Assembly: GCA_965644295.1 (NCBI GenBank)
Contig: CBFFRP010000074.1
Coordinates: 1-64,000, forward strand
Reading direction: 5' to 3'
Origin: Paraphysomonas bandaiensis
Lineage: Eukaryota > Chrysophyceae
DNA length: 64,000 nucleotides
Shown in pieces: positions 51,906 through 63,251 of the stretch (positions are counted from its first letter, which is position 1; every line of letters starts with the position of its first letter). The notes under the pieces are model-generated. The model had not been told where the DNA came from. It saw only the letters and a program-made list of their open reading frames with translations, and did not search any database. The position numbers and the translations under genes were made by a program.

Positions 51906-53705
51906 TTACACCATCTCCATCGCACTTCCCTCCAGGAATGTTTTGGTGTGTCGATTATGCTTATTCCCCACGACATCCTTGAGTTCTGGGCCGGGTATAG
52001 AGCCCTGCTTATAATATACAGATGGTAGGCGACTACTGCTTCCCCCTTTTTCCATCGGGGACGGGCGAGTATCCAAAGGGGTGGTGGATGCGCGTGGCTG
52101 AATAGAAATAGAAGTATCTGGTATTGAATCGTGGACTGTGTATTGTTGGGGAGGCGACTGTTGGGGCAGGGGTGAGTGTTGCAGATCATGAGTTTGTTGC
52201 GGTTCTTCAGCGGCTTGAACAGAACTGGAAGTCCTCTTCGTTTTCTTTTTCTTCGCGTATGGTCTCAGCAGCTTCGCTAGATCGCTATTTTTACCGTGAG
52301 AAAGTGCAAGACTCATGGGGGTCCATCTGTGTTTTCGCCAGGGCCCTTCCCATGTATCTGGATTCGCTCCTGACTGTAGGGGTTGCACATCCACTGCCAC
52401 TTCATGGGCACTCTCCGGGTAAAGTGACACCAATTCTTTAATAATTTCCAGAGTCCGGGACACATTTTCTTCTCTTGGACTGTCCTGATCACTTCCTTCC
52501 TCAGCACTTTGGTCTTCCATCTTCATCGCTAAATGAATAGGCAATAGGCCATCAAGTGTCTTCTGCTTGACAGACTGAAAGCAGCTATGCACAAGCAGTT
52601 GCACAAGTTTCACGGATGGCGCCTGAGCACCATCTAAACATAAGTGCAAGGGCAGATAGCCCTCTGAATCTGCAGCTCTGAGGGAGGCAGGACACGCTTC
52701 AATGAGTGCCTTCACGGCTCGCTTAGAGGGGTTGTGGCGGTCAAGCAAACGGTGCAGGGGCACTTGTCCGTCCGTATTTTTATACGAGACGCCATCCGGG
52801 AAGGCTTCTATCAAAAGCTGTATAACACGTACCGAAGGGGCAGATCGATTACACACATAATGCAACGGAATCCACTGGTCATTACAAGCGTGCCTCGCTC
52901 CCTTGGGATGGGCCGTCAGTAGGGCTTGTACTACCTCTATATCAGGTGAAGCTCTGTTCACTGCCCAATGCAAAGGGAGGGCACCAGAAGAGGATGGTGT
53001 GGCAGCAGCTTCGGTGTAGCATTCCAGTAAGCTCTGGACCACGCTCAACACAGGAGAAGACTGGTTAACAGCCCAATGTAGTGGTAGGTACCCATGGTAA
53101 TCAGGGCGTTGTGCTGCCTCAGGGTAGGCCTGAAGCAGGAATTGGGCAATGTCGGGAGAAGAAGTATTTAATGTCGCCCAATGCAACGGAAGGGCTCCAT
53201 CGGCACCTTCCTGACATACAGCGTCCGGGTTAGCTTTGTGTACTATTTGTACAAGCTCCAAGCTTCGACTGTTGTACGCAGCGTAATGAATGAGTGGTAT
53301 GTTTCTAGATGTCAACCGCTGGAGTGAGAGCGCGGGAAATCGCGTTAATATATGCTTTGATGTTGCCACTCTATTCACAGTGGCATCGTCAAAATGTTCA
53401 AATATTGAGCTCTCAGCAATAAGAGACTCTTTAAGAACCTTTCCAATACTGGTTACAAGCCCGGCGTGAATACTCTTACTTGGGCGCTTTCGTTTCTTCG
53501 ATTGGGAAGACTTTGAATCCATTTCTTTGGCACTGATACGAGACAAATACAACTCATGAAGAACAGACACACAATCAACGATATGATTAAAAACTAGAAC
53601 TTCATCACATATGTTTCTATCTTCTTCTGAGGTTTGATTTGTATGTTGAGTGCGTAAATCCTGCAGTAGAGAGGTGGCGAGAGATGATAACTCCACGCTA
53701 GCCAT
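51906..53705 (-). CDS. Ankyrin-repeat protein (LPLHxA type)
   Basis: Single exon, 599 residues. The N-terminus (1-150) is helical with a KKRKRPSK nuclear-localisation-like stretch. Residues about 155-410 hold seven or eight ankyrin repeats of the stramenopile-style pattern G-x-LPLHWA-x-x-x-x-x-(P)-x-x-VVQ-x-LL-x-x-(Y/H)P-x-(A/G)A. The C-terminus is disordered, with a KKKKTKR cluster and Gln/Pro/Ser runs. Ankyrin arrays bind protein partners; no catalytic domain is present, so a scaffold or regulator role, possibly nuclear, is inferred. Confidence 0.9.
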   Translation of the reverse strand: MASVELSSLATSLLQDLRTQHTNQTSEEDRNICDEVLVFNHIVDCVSVLHELYLSRISAKEMDSKSSQSKKRKRPSKSIHAGLVTSIGKVLKESLIAESSIFEHFDDATVNRVATSKHILTRFPALSLQRLTSRNIPLIHYAAYNSRSLELVQIVHKANPDAVCQEGADGALPLHWATLNTSSPDIAQFLLQAYPEAAQRPDYHGYLPLHWAVNQSSPVLSVVQSLLECYTEAAATPSSSGALPLHWAVNRASPDIEVVQALLTAHPKGARHACNDQWIPLHYVCNRSAPSVRVIQLLIEAFPDGVSYKNTDGQVPLHRLLDRHNPSKRAVKALIEACPASLRAADSEGYLPLHLCLDGAQAPSVKLVQLLVHSCFQSVKQKTLDGLLPIHLAMKMEDQSAEEGSDQDSPREENVSRTLEIIKELVSLYPESAHEVAVDVQPLQSGANPDTWEGPWRKHRWTPMSLALSHGKNSDLAKLLRPYAKKKKTKRTSSSVQAAEEPQQTHDLQHSPLPQQSPPQQYTVHDSIPDTSISIQPRASTTPLDTRPSPMEKGGSSSRLPSVYYKQGSIPGPELKDVVGNKHNRHTKTFLEGSAMEMV

Positions 53706-54439
53706 TTATATGGTTGCTTGAACAGTGCCGAGTTATTTAATTATAATAACAACTCCAGGTAGATTAGGACCTGGATCGTCGGCAATGTATTTTGTAAATG
53801 ATTCGATGAACTATAAGCAAGTTATGAATTGGTTATATATATATATATATGCTGCTGTTGTACAGAGAGATCTGCCTGAAGTTACGGTATGATTGTACTG
53901 CTGCTCTGTATATGTATACAGTGAGAGCTGTGAAACTGTAATGTACAGATAGACTATCGTAGTACACTGCTGTACTGCTGTACTGGTATGTCGTACACTG
54001 GTATGTTGGACGTCTATGAGCTGTATGATGAGTGTAGGAGTCGTTTTTTGGGGATAAGAATTTTATAGTACATTCCTTGTACAGTATACTGGTATACTCT
54101 GTAGTTGCTTCCAACATGTACTACAGCACTGTACATATACAGCATACAGCAGTACAGCAGTACAGTATATCTACTATGTAGATATGAACACCTCCAGCCT
54201 ACAGCAGTACTATACATCATACAGCAGCAGTATACCATACACAGTAGCATGATCACACCTGTGGCTTTATCCGACCAGAGTGTCCATCCAACCCTCAGAT
54301 AAGACCATAACAACCAATCTAATGACTAACCCCAACATACCAATGATAAATCTATTACCCTTTGTCATGAATCTCTCATTTATTCCCATATATCACTCAT
54401 TTACTACTCGTTTAATAGATTGTTATACTAACAGTAAAG
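53706..54439. promoter_or_regulatory. Head-to-head intergenic region rich in the shared motif
   Basis: 734 bp between the ankyrin and cadherin-like genes. It has a (TA)n run near 53836, then a dense set of CTGCTGTA / TACAGCAG / GTATAC words from about 53850 to 54235. Confidence 0.55.
53966..54232. promoter_or_regulatory. Cluster of TACTGCTGTA / TACAGCAGTA motifs
   Basis: Exact 10-bp sites occur at 53973-53982, 54145-54154, 54153-54162 (overlapping the previous one) and 54200-54209, and a variant TACAGCAGCAGTA at 54220-54232. The same word occurs singly in other head-to-head gaps (32612, 48590; 8-bp core at 26427 and 41081). Confidence 0.5.
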
Positions 54440-57400
54440 ATGATACAATTATACATCATTCTCTTCATATTATGTATTATTCAAGTCACTGGATATCAAT
54501 CTACATTGAATCCTGTCCTTCAATATGATTTTATTCGAAAGGATTGTTTAAATGGATTGTTTCATGATTCATCTGGCAGTAATTTGTTACTGGGTTTACA
54601 GAGAAATATCACAGCTACATCTTGTTTAATGGGCAATGGAATTCAGTTAAACCCATCTTTATCACATGATGATACTCCTGGGATTGTATCTGTTGGATCA
54701 TTGGCACCTTTATTGGATGTATTGCAGGGTGATTCCTTCACTATAGCAATGTGGCTTGAACCAGACTATGCTACCCAACAAGACATCACTCACTCAATCT
54801 TATCCTTTGTATATGGTAACATTGTATATGAGCCTACTTTTACTGTTACTCTGAGTAAGAAGATAACAGATTCAGATGTATCATCTAGTTCGACGAAGAG
54901 TGGCACAGGTATACGTGTTCTTTGTTTACCCAAGGTGCTGAACTGTATGCAGATTCGAGTGGTCAAGATACAAATCCTGTAGATCTACAGTTGGACTTAT
55001 ATGCCTCTGATGGTAGCCGTGCGTCCCTTACAGCTTTCTCATATGATATGAATTCGAGTAATGTTTCGAGTATTCGGGATGGTGGTATGATGTATATAAC
55101 GTTGTCCTTGACTTTCCATACTGGTTTATGGCATCCGGGCAACGTGCTCATTAGTACTGCCAGCCTGAACTCCACTTCCACAACTTCATTTGACTTATAC
55201 AGCACGACTACAAGATATGAAGATTATGGTGGAGTCGTAGGGGATTCCCTCCACCCTTCTTCGGCTGGCGGTGATGGATATCTGTGGCTTTTGTCTGGAC
55301 AGGGTGTACCATATGTTGGTCGCCTACACCAAGTTGCCATATACAACAAAGCAAGTAAATGACATGTGTAGTACTGTGTTTACGTGTTGTTATCTGTGTA
55401 ATTTTTGACTACATCACAGAGCCTTACCATCGAAGATGTATCACAGAATATTCTTGTCGGACTTCCCAACAGCATTCCAATAGCAACCAATATTACGGTA
55501 TCAATACTTGTCTACATATACCAGTGTGCTTCTATATATCACATTATGATTCATGTGTATAGAATTGGTTCTACTTGCGTATTACTAAACGATTATATAT
55601 TGTGTGTGCTATTCAAGTTGTATTACCTGCACTGTGCACATCAAATTATACACTCCAACTGAAAATGGTAATTTATACAGGTCGTTGTGTTGGAGGATGG
55701 TCAACGATCTCATGAAGAAGATAGTGTCATGTCTCCTCTACCGTGGTCTTCAATAGCGGAAATTAATCTACCGGTGTACGATGTAGATGACAGGCCTGCG
55801 CACCCAAACTACAACCACAATGACTTAATGTGTGCGCGAATTATTGTTACTCCCAGTAGGGGGCGCTTATATCGAACGACGAACAGTTCTCTGCTTCGCG
55901 TAGGAGATTGGGTATGTAAGGACGACAGTTATGGGGTGAAGTATCAGCCTGAAACTAACCAGCATTCTATTGGGTGCGTTAACAATCTTGTGTAAATAAT
56001 GGCAATATGTGTTGTTTATCTTATGTAATGTGTTGTGCAGGAAAAACCATATTTTTGATAGTTTCAGCGTGTTAGCCAAGGATTCTAAGGGTGCGATCTC
56101 CGATGTAGCGCGCGTGTCTATTATAGTTGAGGTATATCTACACATACACTTTTCTGTCTATATTTAGTTTATATATTAGCGTGATAATACACAAGGTATT
56201 ACATGTCTGTGGAGCTCATTGTAACGGAGTATTTAATATCAGGCAGTGAACGACCAGCCAACCCCAGCCTATGGTCTCTCGAGGTATTCTACGTAAGAGC
56301 GTACTATATTTATTTATATCCTTATCAGGCAAGTGGTTGCTGGGGTTGTTACATTTCTACAGCTATCAGGTACTGATGTGGATGATCCTTTATCTGTTTC
56401 TGGGGCTCTCATAGCTTCTCTTCCGCCATATGGTTCTTTGCATGAGGTCTTGAAGTAGTTTCATCAGTACACGTTTATAGTGATTGCAATGTTTCAGATT
56501 ACAGAGGACGGTACTGTGGAAAGAGTGGCTATAACCTGCAACTCTACCCACCCATATAGACTAAAGAACCCCTTTGTTGTTGCATACATATACACGTAGG
56601 TAGAATTAATACTATGGGTCAATATATTAATATTGCTACTGTTGTATTTCCGTAGGGGACACGAAAGTGTGCCAGAGTGGTCGAATGGCACATTGATTGT
56701 TGGTAATGATAGCTTTGATTTCATGGTGGTTGATAATGAAGGGGCATTATCACTGCCTACAGACTACAAAATTGAGGTATTTCTTGCTTACACGTTGTAT
56801 AATCTGCATATAGTTATACAGTATATTGGAGCTGATATGAGTTTGTGGTATATTGTTGTGATTCGTGAGTAGGTAACACCTTCCCTGTCTGCGGTGGGTC
56901 CATTGGCGTTGTCCCCGTCTGTCACCAGAGAGAATCGCACAACTCCTGTGCTGGTATTAACATTCCCATGTAGTGTGCGATGAAGCCCTCATTGTTTACG
57001 CATATGTTTCTTTTAGGTATACGGTGTGGATGCATCAGAACGTCATAGGAGCCTAGCGCTCCGAATTTCGAGTTTGCCTTTTCGAGGACGACTGTTCTCT
57101 GAAGGAAGCAGTCTACCGTTGTCTATAGGTGACATTATTCCCATGACTCCTTCTATGAACAATATATTGGGGCTCTCAAGCGATGAATCTAGGGTGTGGG
57201 AGGGAACTGTATTGTACGAAGCTGCGGAGTACTTTTTCAACTATCCCTCCTACTCTGTGTACGGGATTCCTCTGAACTTTTCCACTCTATATTCTCCCTC
57301 AGAGTCTCCATACAATAGTACTTTTTCTGGCGATTCCTTTGAATATTCGGTGGTGGAAGTTGGTATAAATAAAGTCGGGAACTTATCAGTGATTGCTTCT

Positions 57401-58748
57401 TCATCAGCGGCCCCCAGGGTAAGTGTAGTGTCGTTTCCCATTGGATTTAGTCATTCCTTTTTGTAGTTGGTTGATGTTTGGAATATGAATAATCCAACGG
57501 AAGTCACTGTTGAGTGTGAAGATTCAAAATCGGAGTGGTGTTTAGAAGTGTTTCCATACAGTTCACCTGAGGATGTTGTAGTTCTTACTGGAGTGGAGGT
57601 GTTCGATGCAGATAAGGGTGTTGATCTAGTCCGAGTAGAAGTGTCTGCTCAAAATGGATATCTTACTCTTAATGCATCTGCTATAGGTCGATTACAGCCC
57701 TTGCACTGTATTACATATGTTACTGAATTTTAACTGTTGCCATTTTTCAGATTGATTTATGTGAAGTACATTATCATCATACTGTGGTATCTAACTTTAA
57801 ATTAACTCTCCACAGGAAGTGTGGATTTTGTCAGCTCGGACTTGTGCTTTGCGCCCTCACAACCACCATGCGAAGGGCGTGGGTATGATGATTCTCGCAT
57901 GAGTTTTGTAGGTAAATATTTGATAACAATCAGAACATAAATGGTATATTAACTGGCTGTGTACGCAGCCACTCCGGGTAATATTTCGAAGGTTCTCAAT
58001 GGGATGACGTACAGGGTACTCATACTGCATATACACTCTGCTGTCACTGACATTCTGCAGAGTCTGGAGCCCACGCACCAGGACGAGATTGTTATCAAAG
58101 TATTTGATGGGGCGGTACGTGAGAGATACGTATTAGTTTACAATGACTTTGTGTTGTATGCAGGGAAGTCCATGTCTTGTAGAGGTTGCTCACGAAGCAT
58201 CTTTGCATCATCATTTGGCTAGAGACTACACCCAGCGAGAGGGTTGCTTTACGACCACGACGACGGTGTCAGTGAAAGTGCTCGGGTACAGAGATACGGA
58301 AACAGTGTATGAAAGCTCTCATTCTGATTCTGCAGCTACTTTAAGGTATGGTATTATATACATAAATTACGCACTTGAATGGCTTTTTGAAGTTATTTGA
58401 TGTGTATGCTCGGAGCTATTCGATATGTATATTACGTACTTACATCACACTTACTCAAGTATAGCTTATTATCAACTCAACTCAATTTGTTGTAGAATTC
58501 GAGCTATTGTGGGCGTGGTTGGGATACTTCTTTTAGTATTGGCTTGGCGAAAAATGTATATTTGTTGTTGTCGTCGAGCTAAAAACGTACAAGAGAATGG
58601 AGATAATGCCGTCGAGAGTAATTCCATGACATCATCGAGAGAAAGGTCGTTTGGGAAGTTTGTCGTAAATTTTTGCTTCCCTGTATCTTCTGGACACACT
58701 GCAGGGGTAGATGGAAATGAATCAGTAAATAATTTGGATAATGCGTGA
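54440..58748 (+). CDS. Cadherin-like single-pass surface protein with LamG-like N-terminus
   Basis: Built as 17 exons giving 1,013 residues: 54440-54908, 54953-55350, 55420-55497, 55681-55973, 56041-56131, 56243-56283, 56329-56446, 56498-56595, 56656-56776, 56873-56953, 57017-57418, 57467-57686, 57816-57911, 57969-58015, 58061-58114, 58164-58345, 58496-58748. A signal peptide (1-18) is followed by a concanavalin/LamG-like domain (to about 285), ending SLTIEDVSQNILVGLPNS. Then come repeated cadherin-like/CSPG-like modules (VVVLEDG, FDSFSVLAKDSKGAIS, VVEAVND-type joins, LSGTDVDDP, VYGVDASE). A final membrane helix (IVGVVGILLLVLAW) precedes a Cys-Arg stop-transfer and a 70-residue Ser-rich tail. 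Intron 2 (55351-55419) appears to be GC-AG. It is probably an adhesion or sensing receptor. Individual exon edges are less certain than the overall gene. Confidence 0.75.
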
Positions 58749-59518
58749 ATGTTTTGATTTATAGCTACAAAATTTTTAAATAATATGGAATAATGCATGT
58801 AAATTTGACGAAAACCGTTTTATATTTGAAGGTTAAGAGGATTACGATTTTTTGTCGTGTTCAGAGGTACAGAGAAATCAAAATAAGTTAAATAACTGTA
58901 GTATAAGCGTATAAGCAAGCAGGTTTTTACTAATAATGCAACTCTGAAATTGGTATTGTACAGTAAAAAAGTAGTATACATTCATTCATATTCTCACAAT
59001 TTGAAATGTGTATAGCCACCACACTAACACTATTGACTGTTAGAATACATATGTTTCTCTAAGATAGTATACTACGTTAAATACAATGTAAAAGACAGTA
59101 ATACGTAGTCAAAGATGCTGTATAGCTATACTGTGAAACTGAAGTATTGTATCATGACGATTCAAGATACGGAAGTTAAGCAGTGGTTGACACGAACGAA
59201 ATATATTATCGTGTTGTTGACATGTTTTACATGACAACACTCACAATTCTGTATGCAATATAATAAAAGTGTCTATCTAGTTTGATTACAATAAACTTCT
59301 CTTAAAGATCTGAATTGCCAAAATGACCAATAGTCAATATTGACGACTGTACAGTGGTAACTACAGGACTGCGCGAAATTCTGCTTCATATTAAATATAT
59401 AACTATATAGAGAAATAATGAGCTATAACCCGATAACACACATAATCTTGACATTCATAAACATACATAGTCTACATCTCTCGAACTATAGGCCACAGTG
59501 TAAATACTTATGCAGGCA
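58749..59518. other. Convergent gap, cadherin-like and J-domain genes
   Basis: 770 bp, AT-rich, without a recognised gene or repeat. Confidence 0.4.
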
Positions 59519-62500
59519 CTACCACTGCTCTTGAGACCATTGTCTAACCAGTTTACCAAAACTTTTCGGTTTACTCCACGTTGAATTCAAAGGGCTGGCG
59601 TCCTGCGTATTTAGTCGTACGAAATACCTGCATGACGTAAGACGTTAGCCAGCAAAATATTAGTTAAAATTAGTGCGCCAGTGACACTATGCACAATCCA
59701 CAACGTGTTCGATACAACCATGTTTAAAATGTAGTGGTAATAGCGTTTATACCTTGCTCCCGATGTTGCATCTGTCTCCTCCACCCACTCTGGTGCCTCC
59801 CATTGACTCTCTCCAGTAGATGCATTGTAGTAATAAACTGACCCATTCTCGTCTTGTTGTTCATACCACACAGGAGTTGGTGGACTATAATCAAACATGT
59901 CGTCGGCCTCTTCTGCCACGTAATCACCGAACTGATAATCTTCTTCCTCAGGATATTGATCCCTTGTTTCTTGCTGGGTGTACTCGGTACGGTCCTTCGG
60001 GCATGATTTCGACTGCTGGTCACCACTAACAGGGGTGGGCCGCAAATAGACGTGGGAAGTCTTATTCCTGCTGGTTGTGCCTTCAATCCTAGCCCATCCC
60101 CATGGAATTTCCCTTTGTTTTCGGTTCTTACGACTTCTATAGCCTCCTCCATTCCCATCTTCAGCTGGCCAATGAGCCTGCACTAAAGCCCATCCCCCAA
60201 CAGTTTTTTTACAGAGTACAGATCGCCCACTAGCAATATAACCCACTACAGGAGAACCTGTGTGACTTCTTGAGTGAACCGAGTGTATATAGCGGCCAGT
60301 ATGGGATTCAGGGGCAATTAGATCGTACGTCACCATGCCCTTGTCATTATCAGAGCTATCAGGCTTACTACAAGAAGGTGTGTCTTCCCTTGCGTTCGTT
60401 GTGTCATTGTGTGCCTCCTCATCAGAAACTACTTCTTCAGCAGGTGGAGACCCAGCTCGTGACATATGACGTGCGTAGAACTGCTCTTCCTCCCCTGCTT
60501 CACTCCAAGCCATTTTAGCGCTTTGGCCCAGTATGTTGTTAGTAAGTTCTTCGTCATCATCAACCTCCTCTGCCATGGAATTGTTAGTAGAGGGAGGTTG
60601 TTCATAACTCTGTTGGTGACTGTAGCTGTACCCAGAAGCAGGAGCAGAGTGCTGTTTGGCAAAGAAACGCTGCTTGTGTTCCTGATGCGTGTGATGACTC
60701 TCCTGTATAAGAGGCATCGTCACAGCTGCGGCACCACTCCACGGACCGCGACCTGAATCACACTTGTCAGCCCATATTCAGTATGTAATAAATAACGAAT
60801 TCAATGTTTATATGTAAGCCTTTCACCAATAACATGACACATACAGCGAGAGGAGGAGAATTACTACTGTTGTATCATTACAGATTCGAACCCCCTCCTC
60901 CCGATGTGTGTGTACATGTGTATATATAATGATCAAAACACCAGTGTACATTGTGGACCAGTTTTAGGTTTATTAATAGTGCAAACGGCACCTGCAGAGT
61001 GAGTGTTCGGATCTGTGCCCGCATATCTGACTCTGAAGTGATACCTAACTCCTGGAGACAGGTTTTTCTTCCTCACTTTACATCCCTCTATGTGTGCACC
61101 TGAAACCTCCCACTGACCCCTTCCACGTCCCCCCCTCTGAGCCTCCCGCCAGCTTAGTTCACACCACAGGTGGGTAGTGGTGGGGGCAGTAGAGGGGTTC
61201 CATGTGAGTTCTGCAGTTGTACTATCAGTGGCACATGCCTTCAGTCCCGAGGGGTGAGAAGCCTTCCACCATCCCTCATTCTGTGCTTGTTGCTTCTGTT
61301 TTTGATGGGTCTCCCAACTAGGTGCACTCTTCTTGCTGCTGGTACTGTACGCTGAAGAGGTTTCGGGCGGACTGCATGACGACCTTGTGTTATTTCCATT
61401 TCTACTGCTGCTATTAGTAGAATTCTGATGACTATTGGAAGCCCGGGTGCCACTTCCGCCATACCCACCCCTGGCCCTCAGCTCTGCTGCCCGCGCAGCT
61501 GCTCTCATTTGCTCCTGCTCCCTTCCAGCCCGGCGCAAGGTATTGTCTCCCATACCCTTGCCTTTGGTCTTATCTGTCCCACTATTGGACTGACCTTGAC
61601 CTTTTCTCTGTTCAGCGCGTTGCCTTGCCTGTTCTCTGGCTCTCGCCTTTCGCTGCGCCTCTGCAAACCTGTATCCTCTCACACCCCCAGTATCATCGTC
61701 CCAACCGGATGGACTGCAGCCCCCGGTACCCGTGTCGGGGTTGTCGGCCGAGTTGTTATCATAAAAGCAGCGTGGCTCTTGGTGAAAGTAATACTGCTTC
61801 TGTTGCTGGTGGCCATTCTGAGACTTTTTGGCTTGAGGTTGTTGATGGCTAGTTGGCTTCTTACTCGTAGATTTATAAGCAGTCTTCTGTTGGTGCTGTG
61901 CAGGAGACTCGCGCGCTGGTGGCCGAGAGGCTGCGGCGGCTCGTGCTTTAGCTCGAGCTCTCTCTGCTGCTTCCTCCTGTTTACGGTTTGTCCTATTCAC
62001 AATATATATATATTAAACATGGTAATAATCTGCTCTCTATATATGCTGGCTGCGTAAACAGCTAATGAAGAGGCCATTGCAGTAACCGTGCGGGTATATA
62101 TAACTTCGACATAGTAGAAAAAGCACAATACCTATCTGAAAGCTTCTCGTGTGCACTATGAATGGCCTGGAATAGTGGTGTCGTCTGAGGGTTCTTATCT
62201 GTAGAAGCTGTTGTCAAAAACACACGCCTACTTCATCTTCGTACACACCTGGGTGGTACTTGAGAGCCATCTTCTTATATGCTTTTCTAACATCAACAGT
62301 CTGAGCACCAATAGGCAACCCCAGTGCTTCGTACGGGGAGTTGGCTAGTAGAGCAAGCCCTTTCTTAAGAGTGGCTCCCGCATCCACCACACCAGGTGGT
62401 GGAGTACCCTCTGAAACCGCCGACATATCATTCTTCAAGAGTAATTCTACTCCTTCTTTCGCCTCTTGACCGGTTCCTTTGGAGATTAATACCTGAGCTC

Positions 62501-62546
62501 GCTTGGAAATGTCCACAGGAACATATATTGAGGGAGGAGCATTCAT
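59519..62546 (-). CDS. J-domain / FN3 / SH3-like / WW multi-domain protein
   Basis: Five exons: 62546-62249, 62198-62132, 61992-60959, 60752-59753, 59627-59519; 835 residues. Residues about 69-122 are a J-domain (SPYEALGLPIGAQTVDVRKAYKKMALKYHPDKN...); the HPD triad exists only after intron 1 is removed. A long Ala/Arg/Gln-rich helix and low-complexity region follows, then an FN3 domain (about 385-465, W...VRKKNLSPGVRYHFRVR) that continues across intron 3 into GPWS. After that come an acidic linker, an SH3-like segment (VVGYIASGRSV...GGWALV...WGWARIE, about 610-690) and a WW domain (WYEQQDENGSVYYYNASTGESQWEAP), with a second aromatic YF...W unit restored by exon 5. The J-domain recruits Hsp70; the other modules bind partners. 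It probably acts as an Hsp70 co-chaperone scaffold in the cytosol. Confidence 0.8.
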
Positions 62547-63251
62547 ATGCTGATTAATTTATGACTCTACTGATAGGGAGTGATTTCGGTTGAATTATGA
62601 GAGTTAAATAGATGAAAAGGAGGGGAAATAATGATGATTAAGTTGTTGAAAGGATGGGAAGGGTGGAAATGAATAACATTCTTGGATATGTTAAGTATTA
62701 ATATCAAACAAATGAGGAATAGCTTTACAGATGTCTGTATATGATATTAACAGTTAAATACTGTCATATAGTATAGTACATATAATACAGAGATAATACT
62801 GTGTTGTAGGAAAATAACTCCTGCTTTTTGGGTGTATATTTCAGTGATTTTGTATCGAAACCACAGAAATATAGAAACATTTGTAGGATATATAAGGAAA
62901 AAAAATCATAGGCAATATATATACATCTATACGTTAAATTCCACGTATATCGTGTAGTAAATCGGGGAATACATCGTTCTATATTCTATATACACTGCAC
63001 TGCTACTGTGTAGTATATTCATATACATATACTTCATATAGGAGCATATGGTCTGTTGCATTGCGTATATATGTATATATCATAACTAGCTAATCCACTG
63101 ACTTAACAGCAATAACAGTGTATAGTGTGCTATCTACAAGCAAAGAATATTACTTGATATTTTGATAATCTCAATCCCTCATCTCTTCACAAGTAAAGCA
63201 TAAGTAATTCACTATTGAAGTAATTCCTGTATTTATAAACTGTGAAACAAG
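62547..63251. promoter_or_regulatory. Head-to-head intergenic region, J-domain and PRA1 genes
   Basis: 705 bp. A variant motif (CACTGCTACTGTGTAG near 62998) is present; TATA-like words are frequent. Confidence 0.4.

Noticed and set aside
55351-55360. GT donor GCAA|GTAAAT for intron 2 of the cadherin-like gene
   Set aside because: Either acceptor then breaks the frame before SLTIEDVSQN; the GC donor three bases earlier keeps phase 0.
61428-62057. 209-codon plus-strand frame over the J/FN3/WW gene
   Set aside because: Antisense of an Ala/Arg/Gln-rich low-complexity coding region; hydrophobic Leu/Ser composition is the expected shadow.
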